From Paraburkholderia sp. CNPSo 3274 (GTDB taxonomy: Bacteria > Pseudomonadota > Gammaproteobacteria > Burkholderiales > Burkholderiaceae): a DNA stretch of 64,000 nt. The stretch spans positions 1-64,000 of the forward strand of contig NZ_JAMBPR010000070.1 in assembly GCF_024206475.1 (NCBI RefSeq). Direction: 5' to 3'. Position 1 is the first letter of the stretch. The number at the start of each line of letters is the position of its first letter. Shown in pieces: positions 38,165 to 46,920 of the stretch. The position numbers were made by a program, and so were the translations under genes. The notes beneath the pieces were generated by a model. The model ran no database searches and was not told the DNA's origin. It saw only the letters and a program-made list of their open reading frames with translations.

Positions 38165-39453
38165 GGCGCTTCCGTTGCGGCAAGCGCTTCGGCAAGGCTC
38201 GTGGTGCCGTCGCGCACGCGTGCGAGCGCTGCGTCGCGCAAAGTTGCCACACCGCTTCTGCGTGCTTCGCGAGCGATTTCGTGCGCGCCGCGCCCTGTGA
38301 CGATCAGGTCGCGTATGGTCTCCGAAATCGGCAAGACCTCGTGAATACCCACGCGACCGCGATAGCCGATGCCGTGGCAAGCCTCGCAGCCGCGCGCGAC
38401 ATAAGGCTGCGTCATGTCACTGTCGTGCACGGTCAGGCCCGCTGCGATGAGCGCCCCCTGCGAAGCTTCGCCGCGCACGCGGCATTGCGGACATAGCCGC
38501 CGCACGAGACGTTGCGCCGTGACGAGCCGCAACGAGCCCGCCAGGTTGTACGGTTCGACGCCGATGTCGACGAGCCGTGCGCAGGCCGCGCTGGCGTCGT
38601 TCGTGTGCACGGTCGAGAGTACGAGATGGCCGGTCTGCGCGGCCTTGACGGCCACGCTGGCGGTTTCTTCGTCGCGAATTTCGCCAATCATGATGACGTC
38701 CGGGTCCTGGCGCAGCAGCGCACGCAGTGCTACCGCAAAGGTGAGCCCGGCTTTCTCGCGCACGTTGACCTGATTGATGCCCGCGAGCTGGATTTCGGCG
38801 GGATCTTCCACCGAGCAGAGATTATGCGCCGTGACGTTGAGCCTTTGCAGGAAACAGTAGAGCGAGAGCGTCTTGCCGCTGCCGGTGGGGCCCGTGACGA
38901 GGACAAGACCATGCGGCGCGCTGATCGCTTCGGCTACTGCGTGCAGTTGAGCTTCATCGAGCCCGAGCTCGGTAAGAGACAGATCTGCGGGAAGCGCTTC
39001 GAGCCTGCGCAACACGAGCTTTTCGCCGTGAAGCGTAGGCAGCGAATTCACGCGATAGTCATCGGCGGCTTGCGACGCCGCGGAGGGCGCAAGCCGCAGT
39101 CTGCCGTCCTGCGGAATGCGCCGCTCGGCGATGTCCATGCGCGCGAGCACCTTGATGCGCGTGACGAACGCATCGCGCAGATGCGCAGGCGGCCGCGCCA
39201 TCTCGTGCAGCACGCCGTCGATGCGCAGACGCACGCGCCAACCCTGTTCCATCGGCTCGATGTGCAGATCCGAAGCGTTGCGCCGCGCGGCTTCGCGCAG
39301 CGTTTCGGATAGCAGGCGAACGGCGGGTGCGTCATCGATCTGCGGTGCAGAAAGAGGTGAGGGTGTGCGCGCCGTTGACCCACCGCCGGTACCGCCTTCG
39401 GAAGCCACGGCGGCGAAAGGGCGCGCACGATAAGGAGCAGAAAGCATCGACAT
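38161..39453 (-). CDS. pilB: Type II/IV secretion ATPase (PilB/GspE family), short N-terminus
   Basis: A 430-residue assembly ATPase. Walker A is VTGPTGSGKTLSLY; the Asp box is NLCSVEDPAEIQ, Walker B is DPDVIMIGEIRDEETA and the His box is GHLVLSTVHTNDA. A zinc site CPQC...CEACHGIGY lies near the C-terminus, as in PilB/GspE extension ATPases. It lacks the N-terminal domain of about 150 residues found in typical PilB (560-570 aa), starting just before VRLLSETLREAARRNASDLHIEP. The start among ATGs at 39453, 39447 and 39519 is uncertain; 39453 was chosen. Confidence 0.87.
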   Translation of the reverse strand: MSMLSAPYRARPFAAVASEGGTGGGSTARTPSPLSAPQIDDAPAVRLLSETLREAARRNASDLHIEPMEQGWRVRLRIDGVLHEMARPPAHLRDAFVTRIKVLARMDIAERRIPQDGRLRLAPSAASQAADDYRVNSLPTLHGEKLVLRRLEALPADLSLTELGLDEAQLHAVAEAISAPHGLVLVTGPTGSGKTLSLYCFLQRLNVTAHNLCSVEDPAEIQLAGINQVNVREKAGLTFAVALRALLRQDPDVIMIGEIRDEETASVAVKAAQTGHLVLSTVHTNDASAACARLVDIGVEPYNLAGSLRLVTAQRLVRRLCPQCRVRGEASQGALIAAGLTVHDSDMTQPYVARGCEACHGIGYRGRVGIHEVLPISETIRDLIVTGRGAHEIAREARRSGVATLRDAALARVRDGTTSLAEALAATEAP

Positions 39454-39531
39454 GCCGGCGCGAAGCCGCCTCGAACAGATGACGCCTTCATCATGGCGTG
39501 CGGCGCACTGCGCCGCCACCTGGCCGAACGG

Positions 39532-40851
39532 CTAACGTCCCGGCAGCAGCTTCTTCGCCTTTTGCAGCGTACCCTGGCGCGGCTTGGCGCCAGGCTTGAA
39601 GAGCTTGACCGTACGTACGGCCTGGTCGTCGCTGCGTAGCACTTCGAGCTTCACGTCGCCGATCTGCAGGCATACGTCGCCTTCGGGAATCTCTTCGAGC
39701 ATTTCGAGGATCAGGCCGTTGAGCGTCTTGGGCCCATCCGTGGGCAGCTTGATATGAAGCCAGCGATTGAGTTCGCGCAAAGGCATGCTGCCCGGCACGA
39801 TGCATTCGCCTTCGTCGTTCCAGCCGCCGCGTCCGGTGCCGCTGCGCGGCATCGACGTGGTGAATTCGCCTATCAGCTCCTCGATGATGTCTTCGGGCGT
39901 CACGAGCCCTTCCATTTCGCCGTACTCGTTCACGACGAGCGCGATGCGATGGCGGCTTTCCTGGAAGTACTGAAGTTGCTGGAACCCGGGCGTGCCCGTG
40001 GGCACGAAGTACGGCTCGGCGAGCAGTTCGCGCAGCGTCTCGCGCTCGAACTCCTGGTTATGGAGCGCGGCCAGCGTCTTGCGCACATGCAGCACGCCAA
40101 GCACGCGGTCGATGTCGCCTTGATAGACGATCAGCTTGTTGTGATAGCAAGTCTCGAGCTGATGCAGGATGTCTTCGAGCGGGGCATCGTAGTCGAGCGC
40201 CTCGATGCGCCGGCGCGGAATCATCACGTCGTCGACGGTGATGTTTTCCAGATCGAACAGGTTGAGCAGGATGCTGCGGTGCTTGGTCGGCATGAAGCTG
40301 CCCGACTCGAGCACGATGGTGCGCAACTCCTCGGTGGATAGCCGCTGGTCATGCGCCTTGTGCGTATTGATGTGGAGTATGCGCAGGATGGTGTTCGCAA
40401 ACATGTTGACGAACCAGATGAGTGGCTTCGTCACACGCATGAGCGGCGCGATCAAGAGGCTAGCGGGCAGCGCGATTTTTTCCGGAAACGTTGCGCCCAC
40501 AATCTTCGGCGTGATTTCCGCGAACACGATGATGAGAAACGCGACGATGCCCGTAGCGATCGAGAGTACGAGGTTGTTGCGGCCGAAGGTATGGAGCGCG
40601 ATCGAGGTCGTGAGGACCGGGATGATGGTGTTGAAGAGATTGTTGCCGATCAGGATCACCGAAAGCAGCAGGTCGGTGCGCGCGAGCAGCTTCTGGGTGG
40701 TCTTCGCGCCGAGCGTGCCGTGATTGGCAAGGTATTTGAGCCGATGGCGATTGAGCGCCATCATCGCCGTTTCGGAGATGGAGAAGAAGCTGGAGCAGAT
40801 GAGCAGGACGAAGACGGCGCAAATCTGCGCCCATAAGGGAAGGTGGTCCAC
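39532..40851 (-). CDS. HlyC/CorC family transporter (CNNM/DUF21 domain, CBS pair)
   Basis: 439 residues from a GTG at 40849-40851. An N-terminal DUF21/CNNM membrane domain (about residues 1-185, with SSFFSISETAMMALNRHRL and FAEITPKIVGA) is followed by two CBS domains (MIPRRRIEALDYDAPLEDIL; YFVPTGTPGFQQL) and a C-terminal CorC_HlyC domain. Such proteins are linked to Mg2+/Co2+ efflux. The GTG was preferred because the longer frame from 41013 adds 54 residues with no membrane or family character. A TATAGT -10 (40890-40885) lies about 35 bases upstream. Confidence 0.87.
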   Translation of the reverse strand: MDHLPLWAQICAVFVLLICSSFFSISETAMMALNRHRLKYLANHGTLGAKTTQKLLARTDLLLSVILIGNNLFNTIIPVLTTSIALHTFGRNNLVLSIATGIVAFLIIVFAEITPKIVGATFPEKIALPASLLIAPLMRVTKPLIWFVNMFANTILRILHINTHKAHDQRLSTEELRTIVLESGSFMPTKHRSILLNLFDLENITVDDVMIPRRRIEALDYDAPLEDILHQLETCYHNKLIVYQGDIDRVLGVLHVRKTLAALHNQEFERETLRELLAEPYFVPTGTPGFQQLQYFQESRHRIALVVNEYGEMEGLVTPEDIIEELIGEFTTSMPRSGTGRGGWNDEGECIVPGSMPLRELNRWLHIKLPTDGPKTLNGLILEMLEEIPEGDVCLQIGDVKLEVLRSDDQAVRTVKLFKPGAKPRQGTLQKAKKLLPGR

Positions 40852-40997
40852 GCGTCGAGAAAATGAGGGGGAGCGGATGGGGAAACTATAACAGAGGGGT
40901 ACCGTAGTACCAGGGCCACTGGCCGAACGGACAAGGCCGCTGCCATCTGCGCGAAGCGTGGTGCGTCGGACAGGACTCAGTGCAGGAGATACAGGCG

Positions 40998-41029
40998 AAA
41001 AAAAACCGCGCAATGCATGCGCGGTTTTT
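40998..41029 (-). terminator. Terminator of tRNA-Pro
   Basis: AAAACCGCGC and GCGCGGTTTT form a 10-bp stem with flanking A/T runs; on the minus strand the T run follows the stem, 10 bases after the tRNA 3' end. Confidence 0.88.
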
Positions 41030-41038
41030 CTCGAATTC

Positions 41039-41115
41039 TGGTCGGGGTGAGAGGATTCGAACCTCCGGCCTCTACGTCCCGAACGTAGCGCTCTACCAGG
41101 CTAAGCTACACCCCG
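41039..41115 (-). tRNA. tRNA-Pro (anticodon CGG)
   Basis: Read on the minus strand, the 77-base sequence begins CGGGGTGTAGCTTAGCCTGG. The anticodon loop is TTCGGGA, so the anticodon is CGG, between stems CTACG and CGTAG. The T arm GGTTCGAATCC is intact, the acceptor stem CGGGGTG/CACCCCG is perfect, and the 3' CCA is encoded. It reads CCG, the favoured proline codon in this GC-rich genome. Confidence 0.97.
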
Positions 41116-41152
41116 AATTTACTGCGGGACTCCACAACCAGCTTCGTCTGTT

Positions 41153-42145
41153 TCAAGACTGGCGCGTCGTCGAGTAAGAACATAATTCTAGCAGGCTATC
41201 TTTGTAAATGGAAGGGGGGAACGCTGAAATCGCATCGGCGGCGGCCTGCGCCTCGGTGCGCGCGCATTGCAGCGTGTGTTCGAGCGCGCCCGAACGCGTG
41301 ATCGCCGCGAAGATCTCGTCGAAGCGCGTCGTGCCGCCTTGCTCGATCGCTTCGCGCGCAAGCGCGGCTTCCGCGGCCGTGCCGTGCTCGATCAGCCAGA
41401 TGAGCGGCAGCGTGGGCTTGCCTTCGCGCAGGTCGTCGCCCGCGTTTTTACCCATCGATTCAGGCGTGCCCGTGTAGTCGAGCCAGTCGTCCATGATCTG
41501 GAATGCCGTGCCGATGCGCCGCCCGTATTCGGCCGCGGCTTCCTCGGTGCACGCATCGGCCCCCGAAAGCACCGCGCCGAGCTGTGCCGCGGCTTCGAAA
41601 AGCTTGGCGGTCTTGTAGCGGATCACCTGCATGTAGCGGTCGGTGTCCACGTCGGCGTCGTGCATGTTCAGGAGCTGCAGGACTTCACCTTCGGAGATGA
41701 TCGTCGTGGCGGCGGACAGAATTTCCATCACGCGCATCTTGCCGACGCCCACCATCATCTCGAACGAGCGCGAATACAGGTAATCGCCCACCAGCACGCT
41801 GGCGGCGTTGCCGAACAGCGCGTTGGCCGTCTGGCGGCCGCGCCGCAGGTCCGATTCGTCGACGACGTCGTCGTGCAGGAGCGTCGCCGTGTGAATGAAC
41901 TCGACGACCGCCGCGAGCACATGGCGCTCCGTGCCGTGGTCGCCGAGCGCGCCGGCCACCATCAGCAGAAGCGCCGGACGCAGCCGCTTGCCGCCCGCGC
42001 CGATGATGTACTCGGAGATCTGGTTGATCAGCATCACCTCGGACGCCAGGCTCTGCCGGATGACACGATTCACCTGCTCCATGTCACTGGCGATGGGTGC
42101 AAGCAGGGTGGCTGCGCTGGGGGATGGGGTGGCGGTGGACGACAT
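41153..42145 (-). CDS. ispB: Octaprenyl diphosphate synthase
   Basis: A 330-residue trans-polyprenyl synthase that makes the C40 side chain of ubiquinone-8. First Asp-rich motif HDDVVDESD at 91-99, second DDWLDYTG near 220, and GGKRLRP near 51-57 for diphosphate binding. It is divergent from rplU, a well-conserved arrangement. A TATAAT (42177-42172 on this strand) about 27 bases upstream is a -10 candidate. Confidence 0.92.
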   Translation of the reverse strand: MSSTATPSPSAATLLAPIASDMEQVNRVIRQSLASEVMLINQISEYIIGAGGKRLRPALLLMVAGALGDHGTERHVLAAVVEFIHTATLLHDDVVDESDLRRGRQTANALFGNAASVLVGDYLYSRSFEMMVGVGKMRVMEILSAATTIISEGEVLQLLNMHDADVDTDRYMQVIRYKTAKLFEAAAQLGAVLSGADACTEEAAAEYGRRIGTAFQIMDDWLDYTGTPESMGKNAGDDLREGKPTLPLIWLIEHGTAAEAALAREAIEQGGTTRFDEIFAAITRSGALEHTLQCARTEAQAAADAISAFPPSIYKDSLLELCSYSTTRQS

Positions 42146-42354
42146 GATGGCAAATATGGGTAGTGCCGCGGATTATAAGGCGAATCGACTGCATGCCGGA
42201 CGCTCCGCTGCCGTCCGGCCGATGGCTCCCTCTATTTTCGAGCGGCCCGGGCGGCCGCATGGGTGCTGGCGCTATGCCGCGCGGATAGCCCTGGGGCCCA
42301 TCTGGCGGGCCCCAAGTCCCTTGCGCACACTCGCGCAACCGAGTTGCATGTGTT

Positions 42355-42383
42355 TTGACCGCGAAGCTAACTCTATGTATAAT
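42355..42383 (+). promoter_or_regulatory. Promoter of the rplU-rpmA operon
   Basis: TTGACC (42355-42360), an exact 17-base spacer and a consensus TATAAT (42378-42383) make the strongest sigma-70 promoter seen in the window, about 55 bases before rplU, as expected for ribosomal protein genes. Confidence 0.88.
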
Positions 42384-42438
42384 CTAAGGTTTCGGGCGCG
42401 CAGTGTGCCTGAAAAGATTACTCAGAGTGAGGTTCTCA

Positions 42439-42750
42439 ATGTACGCGGTCATAAAAACCGGCGGCAAGCAGTACAAAGTTGCCGTTGGCGAAAAACTTAA
42501 AGTAGAACAGATACCGGCTGACATTGACGCAGAAATCACGCTCGACCAGGTTCTCGCAGTGGGCGAAGGCGAATCGATTAAGTTCGGTACGCCGCTGGTC
42601 AGTGGGGCTTCCGTCAAGGCCACCGTTGTGTCGCAAGGCCGACACGCCAAAGTGACCATCTTCAAGATGCGTCGCCGGAAGCACTACCAGAAGCATGGCG
42701 GCCACCGCCAGAACTACACCGAACTGCGCATCGACGCGATCAACGCGTAA
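42439..42750 (+). CDS. rplU: 50S ribosomal protein L21
   Basis: 103 residues, the standard length; starts MYAVIKTGGKQYKVAVGEKLKVE and ends with the RRRKHYQKHGGHRQ block characteristic of L21. GTGAGG lies seven bases before the ATG. First gene of rplU-rpmA. Confidence 0.97.
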   Translation: MYAVIKTGGKQYKVAVGEKLKVEQIPADIDAEITLDQVLAVGEGESIKFGTPLVSGASVKATVVSQGRHAKVTIFKMRRRKHYQKHGGHRQNYTELRIDAINA

Positions 42751-42776
42751 GCGCACGCAGGTAAAGGAGCAAACAA

Positions 42777-43040
42777 ATGGCACACAAAAAGGCAGGCGGG
42801 TCGTCACGTAACGGCCGCGACTCAGAGTCGAAACGACTTGGCGTCAAGGTGTACGGCGGCCAGGCGATCCTCGCAGGCGGCATCATCGTTCGCCAGCGCG
42901 GCACGCGCATGCACCCGGGCCTGAACGTCGGCATCGGCAAGGACCACACGCTGTACGCGCTGGTCGACGGCCACGTCGCGTTCACGATCAAGGGCGCAGC
43001 CAACAAGCAACTGGTCAACGTCGTCCCGGCAGCGGCCTAA
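42777..43040 (+). CDS. rpmA: 50S ribosomal protein L27
   Basis: 87 residues beginning MAHKKAGGSSRNGRDSESKR, the conserved N-terminal arm that reaches towards the peptidyl-transferase centre. AAAGGAG precedes the ATG by seven bases. It follows rplU by 26 bases and ends at a strong terminator. Confidence 0.97.
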   Translation: MAHKKAGGSSRNGRDSESKRLGVKVYGGQAILAGGIIVRQRGTRMHPGLNVGIGKDHTLYALVDGHVAFTIKGAANKQLVNVVPAAA

Positions 43041-43079
43041 GCTTTAGACCGCTTGCGAGCGGGCTGCACGCGACGCAAA

Positions 43080-43113
43080 GAAGGCCCCGCGAAGTTTGCG
43101 GGGCCTTTTTATT
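43080..43113 (+). terminator. Terminator of rplU-rpmA
   Basis: GGCCCCGC (43083-43090) pairs with GCGGGGCC (43098-43105), followed by TTTTTATTT. Confidence 0.92.
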
Positions 43114-43240
43114 TATCTGCAGTCTTTCGGGGTCGTAACGACCTTCCGTTGGCTTGCGGAACGTCGTTGGCCGTTCGGCCAGGTTGGCCAGTTTCGGCCA
43201 TGGCGGGCAAAATATCGATATTCACGGGACGGAGTAACTC

Positions 43241-44344
43241 ATGAAGTTCATTGACGAAGCGAAGATCGAAGTCATCGCCGGCGATGGGGGCGATGGCAGC
43301 GCGTCGATGCGACGCGAGAAGTTCGTCCCGTTCGGCGGGCCGGACGGCGGTGACGGCGGGCGCGGCGGCAGCGTCTACGCGGTCGGTGACCGCAACATCA
43401 ACACGCTCATCGACTACCGCTACACAAAGAAGCACCAGGCGCGCAACGGCGAGAACGGCCGCGGCTCGGACTGCTACGGCAAGGGCGGCGACGACATCAC
43501 GCTGCGCATGCCGGTGGGCACAGCCATCACCGACCAGGACACGGGCGAGTTGATCGCAGACCTGACCGAGCACGATCAGCAAGTCATGGTCGCGAAGGGC
43601 GGCGCGGGTGGCCTCGGCAACCTGCATTTCAAGTCCTCCACGAACCGCGCGCCGCGTCAGAAGACCGACGGCAAGCCCGGCGAGCGCCGCATGCTCAAGC
43701 TGGAACTGAAAGTGCTGGCCGACGTCGGCCTGCTCGGCATGCCGAACGCGGGCAAGTCCACGTTCATCTCCTCGGTGTCGAACGCGAAGCCCAAGATTGC
43801 CGACTACCCGTTCACGACACTCGCGCCGAATCTGGGCGTGGTGCGCGTGGGGCCGAGCAAGAGCTTCGTGATCGCCGACATTCCGGGCCTGATCGAAGGC
43901 GCCGCCGAAGGCGCGGGCCTCGGTCACCAGTTCCTGCGCCACCTGCAGCGCACGAACCTGCTGCTGCATCTGGTCGACCTCGCGCCGTTCGACGAAAGCG
44001 TCGATCCGGTTGCGGAGGCGAAGGCGATCGTCGGCGAGCTGCGCAAGTACGACGAGACGCTCTATGAAAAGCCGCGCTGGCTCGTGCTGAACAAGCTCGA
44101 CATGGTGCCGGAGGAAGAGCGCGCCGAGCGCGTTGCCGACTTCGTGAAACGGTTCGAGTGGGACGGTCCCGTGTTCGAGATTTCCGCGCTCACGGGGCAG
44201 GGCTGCGAAAACCTGTGTTACGCGGTGTACGACTACGTCAGTGCGCACTCGGACGCGCGCCGTGCAGCGGAAGCCGAAGACCTCGCATCCGACGTGCGCT
44301 TCCGTGAGGGGCAAGGCGGGAACGCGGAGCAGCCTCAGGAGTAA
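43241..44344 (+). CDS. obgE: GTPase ObgE/CgtA
   Basis: A 367-residue Obg GTPase associated with the 50S subunit and stress signalling. The glycine-rich Obg fold (about 1-158, with GGDGGRGGSVYAV) is followed by the G domain: G1 GMPNAGKST, G3 DIPGLIEGAAEGAGLG, G4 NKLD. The C-terminal tail is short and acidic. GGAG lies about ten bases before the ATG. It lies downstream of rpmA, the usual order, but after a terminator, so it may have its own promoter. Confidence 0.95.
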   Translation: MKFIDEAKIEVIAGDGGDGSASMRREKFVPFGGPDGGDGGRGGSVYAVGDRNINTLIDYRYTKKHQARNGENGRGSDCYGKGGDDITLRMPVGTAITDQDTGELIADLTEHDQQVMVAKGGAGGLGNLHFKSSTNRAPRQKTDGKPGERRMLKLELKVLADVGLLGMPNAGKSTFISSVSNAKPKIADYPFTTLAPNLGVVRVGPSKSFVIADIPGLIEGAAEGAGLGHQFLRHLQRTNLLLHLVDLAPFDESVDPVAEAKAIVGELRKYDETLYEKPRWLVLNKLDMVPEEERAERVADFVKRFEWDGPVFEISALTGQGCENLCYAVYDYVSAHSDARRAAEAEDLASDVRFREGQGGNAEQPQE

Positions 44345-44429
44345 TTCGCCGCGCCGGCCGGCGCGCGAGCCGCGCAGGCCGAGCCAAGGAAACGTCACGC
44401 GTCATCAGTCATTTGGGAGACCGCGCAGC

Positions 44430-45548
44430 ATGCGTTCCGTCATCGCCGATTCGCGGCGTCTGGTAGTGAAAGTCGGTTCGAGCCTCGTCACCAACGACGG
44501 TCGCGGGCTCGATCATGCGGCAATCGGCCGCTGGGCCGCGCAGATTGCGGCGCTGCGAGCGCAGGGCAAGGAAGTCGTGCTCGTGAGTTCGGGCGCGATC
44601 GCCGAAGGCATGCAACGGCTCGGCTGGACGAAGCGGCCGCGCGAGATCGACGAGCTTCAGGCTGCCGCGGCAGTCGGGCAGATGGGGCTCGCTCAAGTCT
44701 ATGAAAGCCGCTTTGCCGAGCACGACATTCGCACTGCGCAGATCCTGCTCACGCATGCCGACCTGGCTGACCGCGAGCGCTATCTCAATGCGCGTTCCAC
44801 GTTGCTCACGCTGCTGCGCCTGGGCGTCGTGCCGATCATCAACGAGAACGACACCGTGGTCACCGACGAAATCAAGTTCGGCGACAACGACACGCTCGGC
44901 GCGCTCGTCGCGAACCTGATCGAAGGCGATGCGCTCATCATCCTCACCGACCAAAGCGGCCTTTATACGGCCGATCCGCGCAAGGATCCGAGCGCGACGC
45001 TCGTGCAGGAAGCCGACGCAGGCAAGCCGGAGCTCGAGGCAATGGCGGGCGGCGCAGGGTCGAGCATCGGCCGCGGCGGCATGCTCACCAAGATCCTCGC
45101 GGCCAAGCGCGCCGCGCATAGCGGCGCGAACACGGTGATCGCGAGCGGGCGTGAAGCGCAAGTGCTCGTGCGTCTGGCTGGGGGCGAGGCGATCGGCACG
45201 CAACTCATCGCACGCACGGCGCGCATGGCGGCGCGCAAGCAGTGGATGGCCGACCACCTGCAGGTGCGCGGCCACGTCGTGATCGACGACGGCGCGGTGC
45301 AGAAGCTCATGGCAGACGGCAAGAGCCTGCTGCCCATTGGCGTGACCGGCGTGCAGGGCGCGTTTGCGCGCGGTGAAGTGATCGCTTGCCTGAGCGGTGC
45401 GGGCGTGGAAGTGGCGCGCGGGCTTACCAACTACAGCAGCGCGGAAACGAAGCTGATTCAGCGTCATCCGAGTGGCGAGATCGAGGGCATCCTGGGCTAT
45501 ATGCTCGAGCCGGAGCTGATCCACCGCGACAATCTCGTGCTGGTTTGA
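44430..45548 (+). CDS. proB: Glutamate 5-kinase
   Basis: A 372-residue enzyme for the first step of proline synthesis, with an amino-acid kinase domain (RRLVVKVGSSLVTNDGRG, NENDTVVTDEIKFGDND, FIPT-like TQLIARTARMAARKQWM linker) and a C-terminal PUA domain (from about 280). GGGAGA precedes the ATG at 44430 by nine bases; the longer frame overlaps obgE and was rejected. Confidence 0.94.
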   Translation: MRSVIADSRRLVVKVGSSLVTNDGRGLDHAAIGRWAAQIAALRAQGKEVVLVSSGAIAEGMQRLGWTKRPREIDELQAAAAVGQMGLAQVYESRFAEHDIRTAQILLTHADLADRERYLNARSTLLTLLRLGVVPIINENDTVVTDEIKFGDNDTLGALVANLIEGDALIILTDQSGLYTADPRKDPSATLVQEADAGKPELEAMAGGAGSSIGRGGMLTKILAAKRAAHSGANTVIASGREAQVLVRLAGGEAIGTQLIARTARMAARKQWMADHLQVRGHVVIDDGAVQKLMADGKSLLPIGVTGVQGAFARGEVIACLSGAGVEVARGLTNYSSAETKLIQRHPSGEIEGILGYMLEPELIHRDNLVLV

Positions 45549-45584
45549 CGGCTGTTTCCAGCCAGCCGCGCATCGCCAAAAGTT

Positions 45585-45622
45585 AAAAAGCCGCTGTGGC
45601 CAAAGGCCGCAGCGGCTTTTTT
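45585..45622. terminator. Terminator after proB (possibly bidirectional)
   Basis: AAAAAGCCGCTG-TGGCC and GGCC-G-CAGCGGCTTTTTT form a long stem with one bulged base and an AAA loop. A and T runs on both sides also serve the lipoprotein gene ending at 45655 on the minus strand. Confidence 0.9.
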
Positions 45623-45654
45623 CATGCCCATTACAGCATGCGGTGGCGCAACTT

Positions 45655-46224
45655 TTAACGCACCAGCGTCGACTGCGTGCGGCCGTAGCGCAGGTTCTCG
45701 ATGAGGGTCGACGCCTTCGCGATCGGCATCTTGTTGGCGCAGAAGTAGTCCTGATAAAGCCTCGACTGGTACGCATTGAGCGTACCGTTCTCGATGCGCG
45801 ACCAGTTGTTCGCGACGGTCTGGTCCCAGCCGTTGTGATCGGCGTCGAGGCTCGCGTAGAGGCGCCACTCGTAGGTGTCGCAGCGAATCCCTTCGTAATT
45901 CACGTTACGTGCGCCAGTCGGGCTCGTGATAACGATCGTGTAGCGCACGACGCCATCCGTGCCGACCGTGAGCGATGCAGGATCGACGGCGAACTTTAGC
46001 GGCGAATTGTTCGAGACGTCGAACGGCAGCAGCGTCGCGCCTGCCTGCGGCAGCGGCGGCAGACCCTCGAGCTTGTTTTCCTGCCATTCGCCCTTGCGGT
46101 CCAGAAGGTAGACGAACGTGCTGTCGTCCTTGTTCGTGGGACCGGAACTGGAGCACGCGGCCAGTCCTGACACAAGCAGCACACCGCCTGCGGCGCATGC
46201 CGCAGCAAGAGCAAATCGTTTCAA
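45655..46224 (-). CDS. CNP1-like family lipoprotein (internal TTG start in the rppH frame)
   Basis: 189 residues from TTG at 46224-46222, with GAGGA seven bases upstream. The N-terminus KRFALAAACAAGGVLLVSG is a signal peptide ending in the lipobox LAAC (Cys 24), so an outer- or inner-membrane lipoprotein is expected. The mature part has the CNP1-like block NKDDSTFVYLLDRKGEWQENKLEGLPPLPQ and a C-terminal RCDTYEWRLYASLD segment. Function is not known. The domain is normally a separate secreted protein, which supports this internal start. Confidence 0.7.
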   Translation of the reverse strand: MKRFALAAACAAGGVLLVSGLAACSSSGPTNKDDSTFVYLLDRKGEWQENKLEGLPPLPQAGATLLPFDVSNNSPLKFAVDPASLTVGTDGVVRYTIVITSPTGARNVNYEGIRCDTYEWRLYASLDADHNGWDQTVANNWSRIENGTLNAYQSRLYQDYFCANKMPIAKASTLIENLRYGRTQSTLVR

Positions 46225-46920
46225 ATTGGTTTTCCTCGAAGCACGGGCGCGAGTGACGAACGAACTGCGCCGCGAATGCGAACCGGCGGGGCCCGGCGCG
46301 GGTTGCGCGCGGGGCGTACGTTCGGGCACGCTTTCTGCCGCGACATCGTACGGCTCGGCGTGCACCGCGTCTGCGTGTGCCGACGTCACGATGCGCGGGT
46401 AGCGCACCTCGTGAGCCTGCACGCCCAGGCGCTCCTGACGCGGCGCGGGCCGTCGCAGGAAGCGCGAGAGCTCGGTCAGCGCGAGCTGATAGACGTCACG
46501 CTTGAACTCGATGACCGCTTCGAGCGGTACCCAGTATTCGTTCCAGCGCCACGCATCGAACTCGGGATGCTCCGTTGCCCGCAGGCAGATATCGCAGTCG
46601 CGCCCGACCATACGCAGCAGAAACCAGATCTGTTTCTGACCGCGATAATGGCCGCGCACCTCTCGCTTGATGAACTTGTCCGGCACCTCATAACGCAACC
46701 AGTCGCGTGTGCGACCGACGATCTTGACGTGCTCCGGATGCAAACCGGTTTCTTCGTGCAACTCCCGAAACATTGCCTGCATGGGGGTTTCACCATACTT
46801 GATGCCCCCTTGCGGAAACTGCCAGGAATGTTCGCGAACCCGCTTGCCCCAAAACACCTCGTTTCGCGCGTTCAAGAGGATGATGCCGACGTTCGGGCGA
46901 AACCCCTCACGATCCAGCAT
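45655..46920 (-). CDS. rppH: RNA pyrophosphohydrolase RppH, frame open into a downstream lipoprotein
   Basis: The frame encodes 421 residues. Residues 1-160 are RppH, which removes pyrophosphate from mRNA 5' ends to trigger decay: MLDREGFRPNVGIILLN, Nudix box GGIKYGETPMQAMFRELHEETGL at 38-60, and QKQIWFLL. Residues 160-232 are a low-complexity basic/Ala tail. No stop codon then occurs before the CNP1-like lipoprotein sequence from residue 233. Read literally this is a fusion with a hydrophobic signal segment in mid-protein, which is topologically odd. More likely the lipoprotein starts separately (see the next entry) and rppH has lost its own stop, or a sequence error hides it. TATAAT on this strand (46959-46954) is a -10 candidate. 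Confidence 0.75.
   Translation of the reverse strand: MLDREGFRPNVGIILLNARNEVFWGKRVREHSWQFPQGGIKYGETPMQAMFRELHEETGLHPEHVKIVGRTRDWLRYEVPDKFIKREVRGHYRGQKQIWFLLRMVGRDCDICLRATEHPEFDAWRWNEYWVPLEAVIEFKRDVYQLALTELSRFLRRPAPRQERLGVQAHEVRYPRIVTSAHADAVHAEPYDVAAESVPERTPRAQPAPGPAGSHSRRSSFVTRARASRKTNLKRFALAAACAAGGVLLVSGLAACSSSGPTNKDDSTFVYLLDRKGEWQENKLEGLPPLPQAGATLLPFDVSNNSPLKFAVDPASLTVGTDGVVRYTIVITSPTGARNVNYEGIRCDTYEWRLYASLDADHNGWDQTVANNWSRIENGTLNAYQSRLYQDYFCANKMPIAKASTLIENLRYGRTQSTLVR

Noticed and set aside
41039..41115. tRNA-Pro considered as an integration site for a genomic island
   Set aside because: No integrase or repeated tRNA 3' end is found on either side; the neighbours are conserved core genes.
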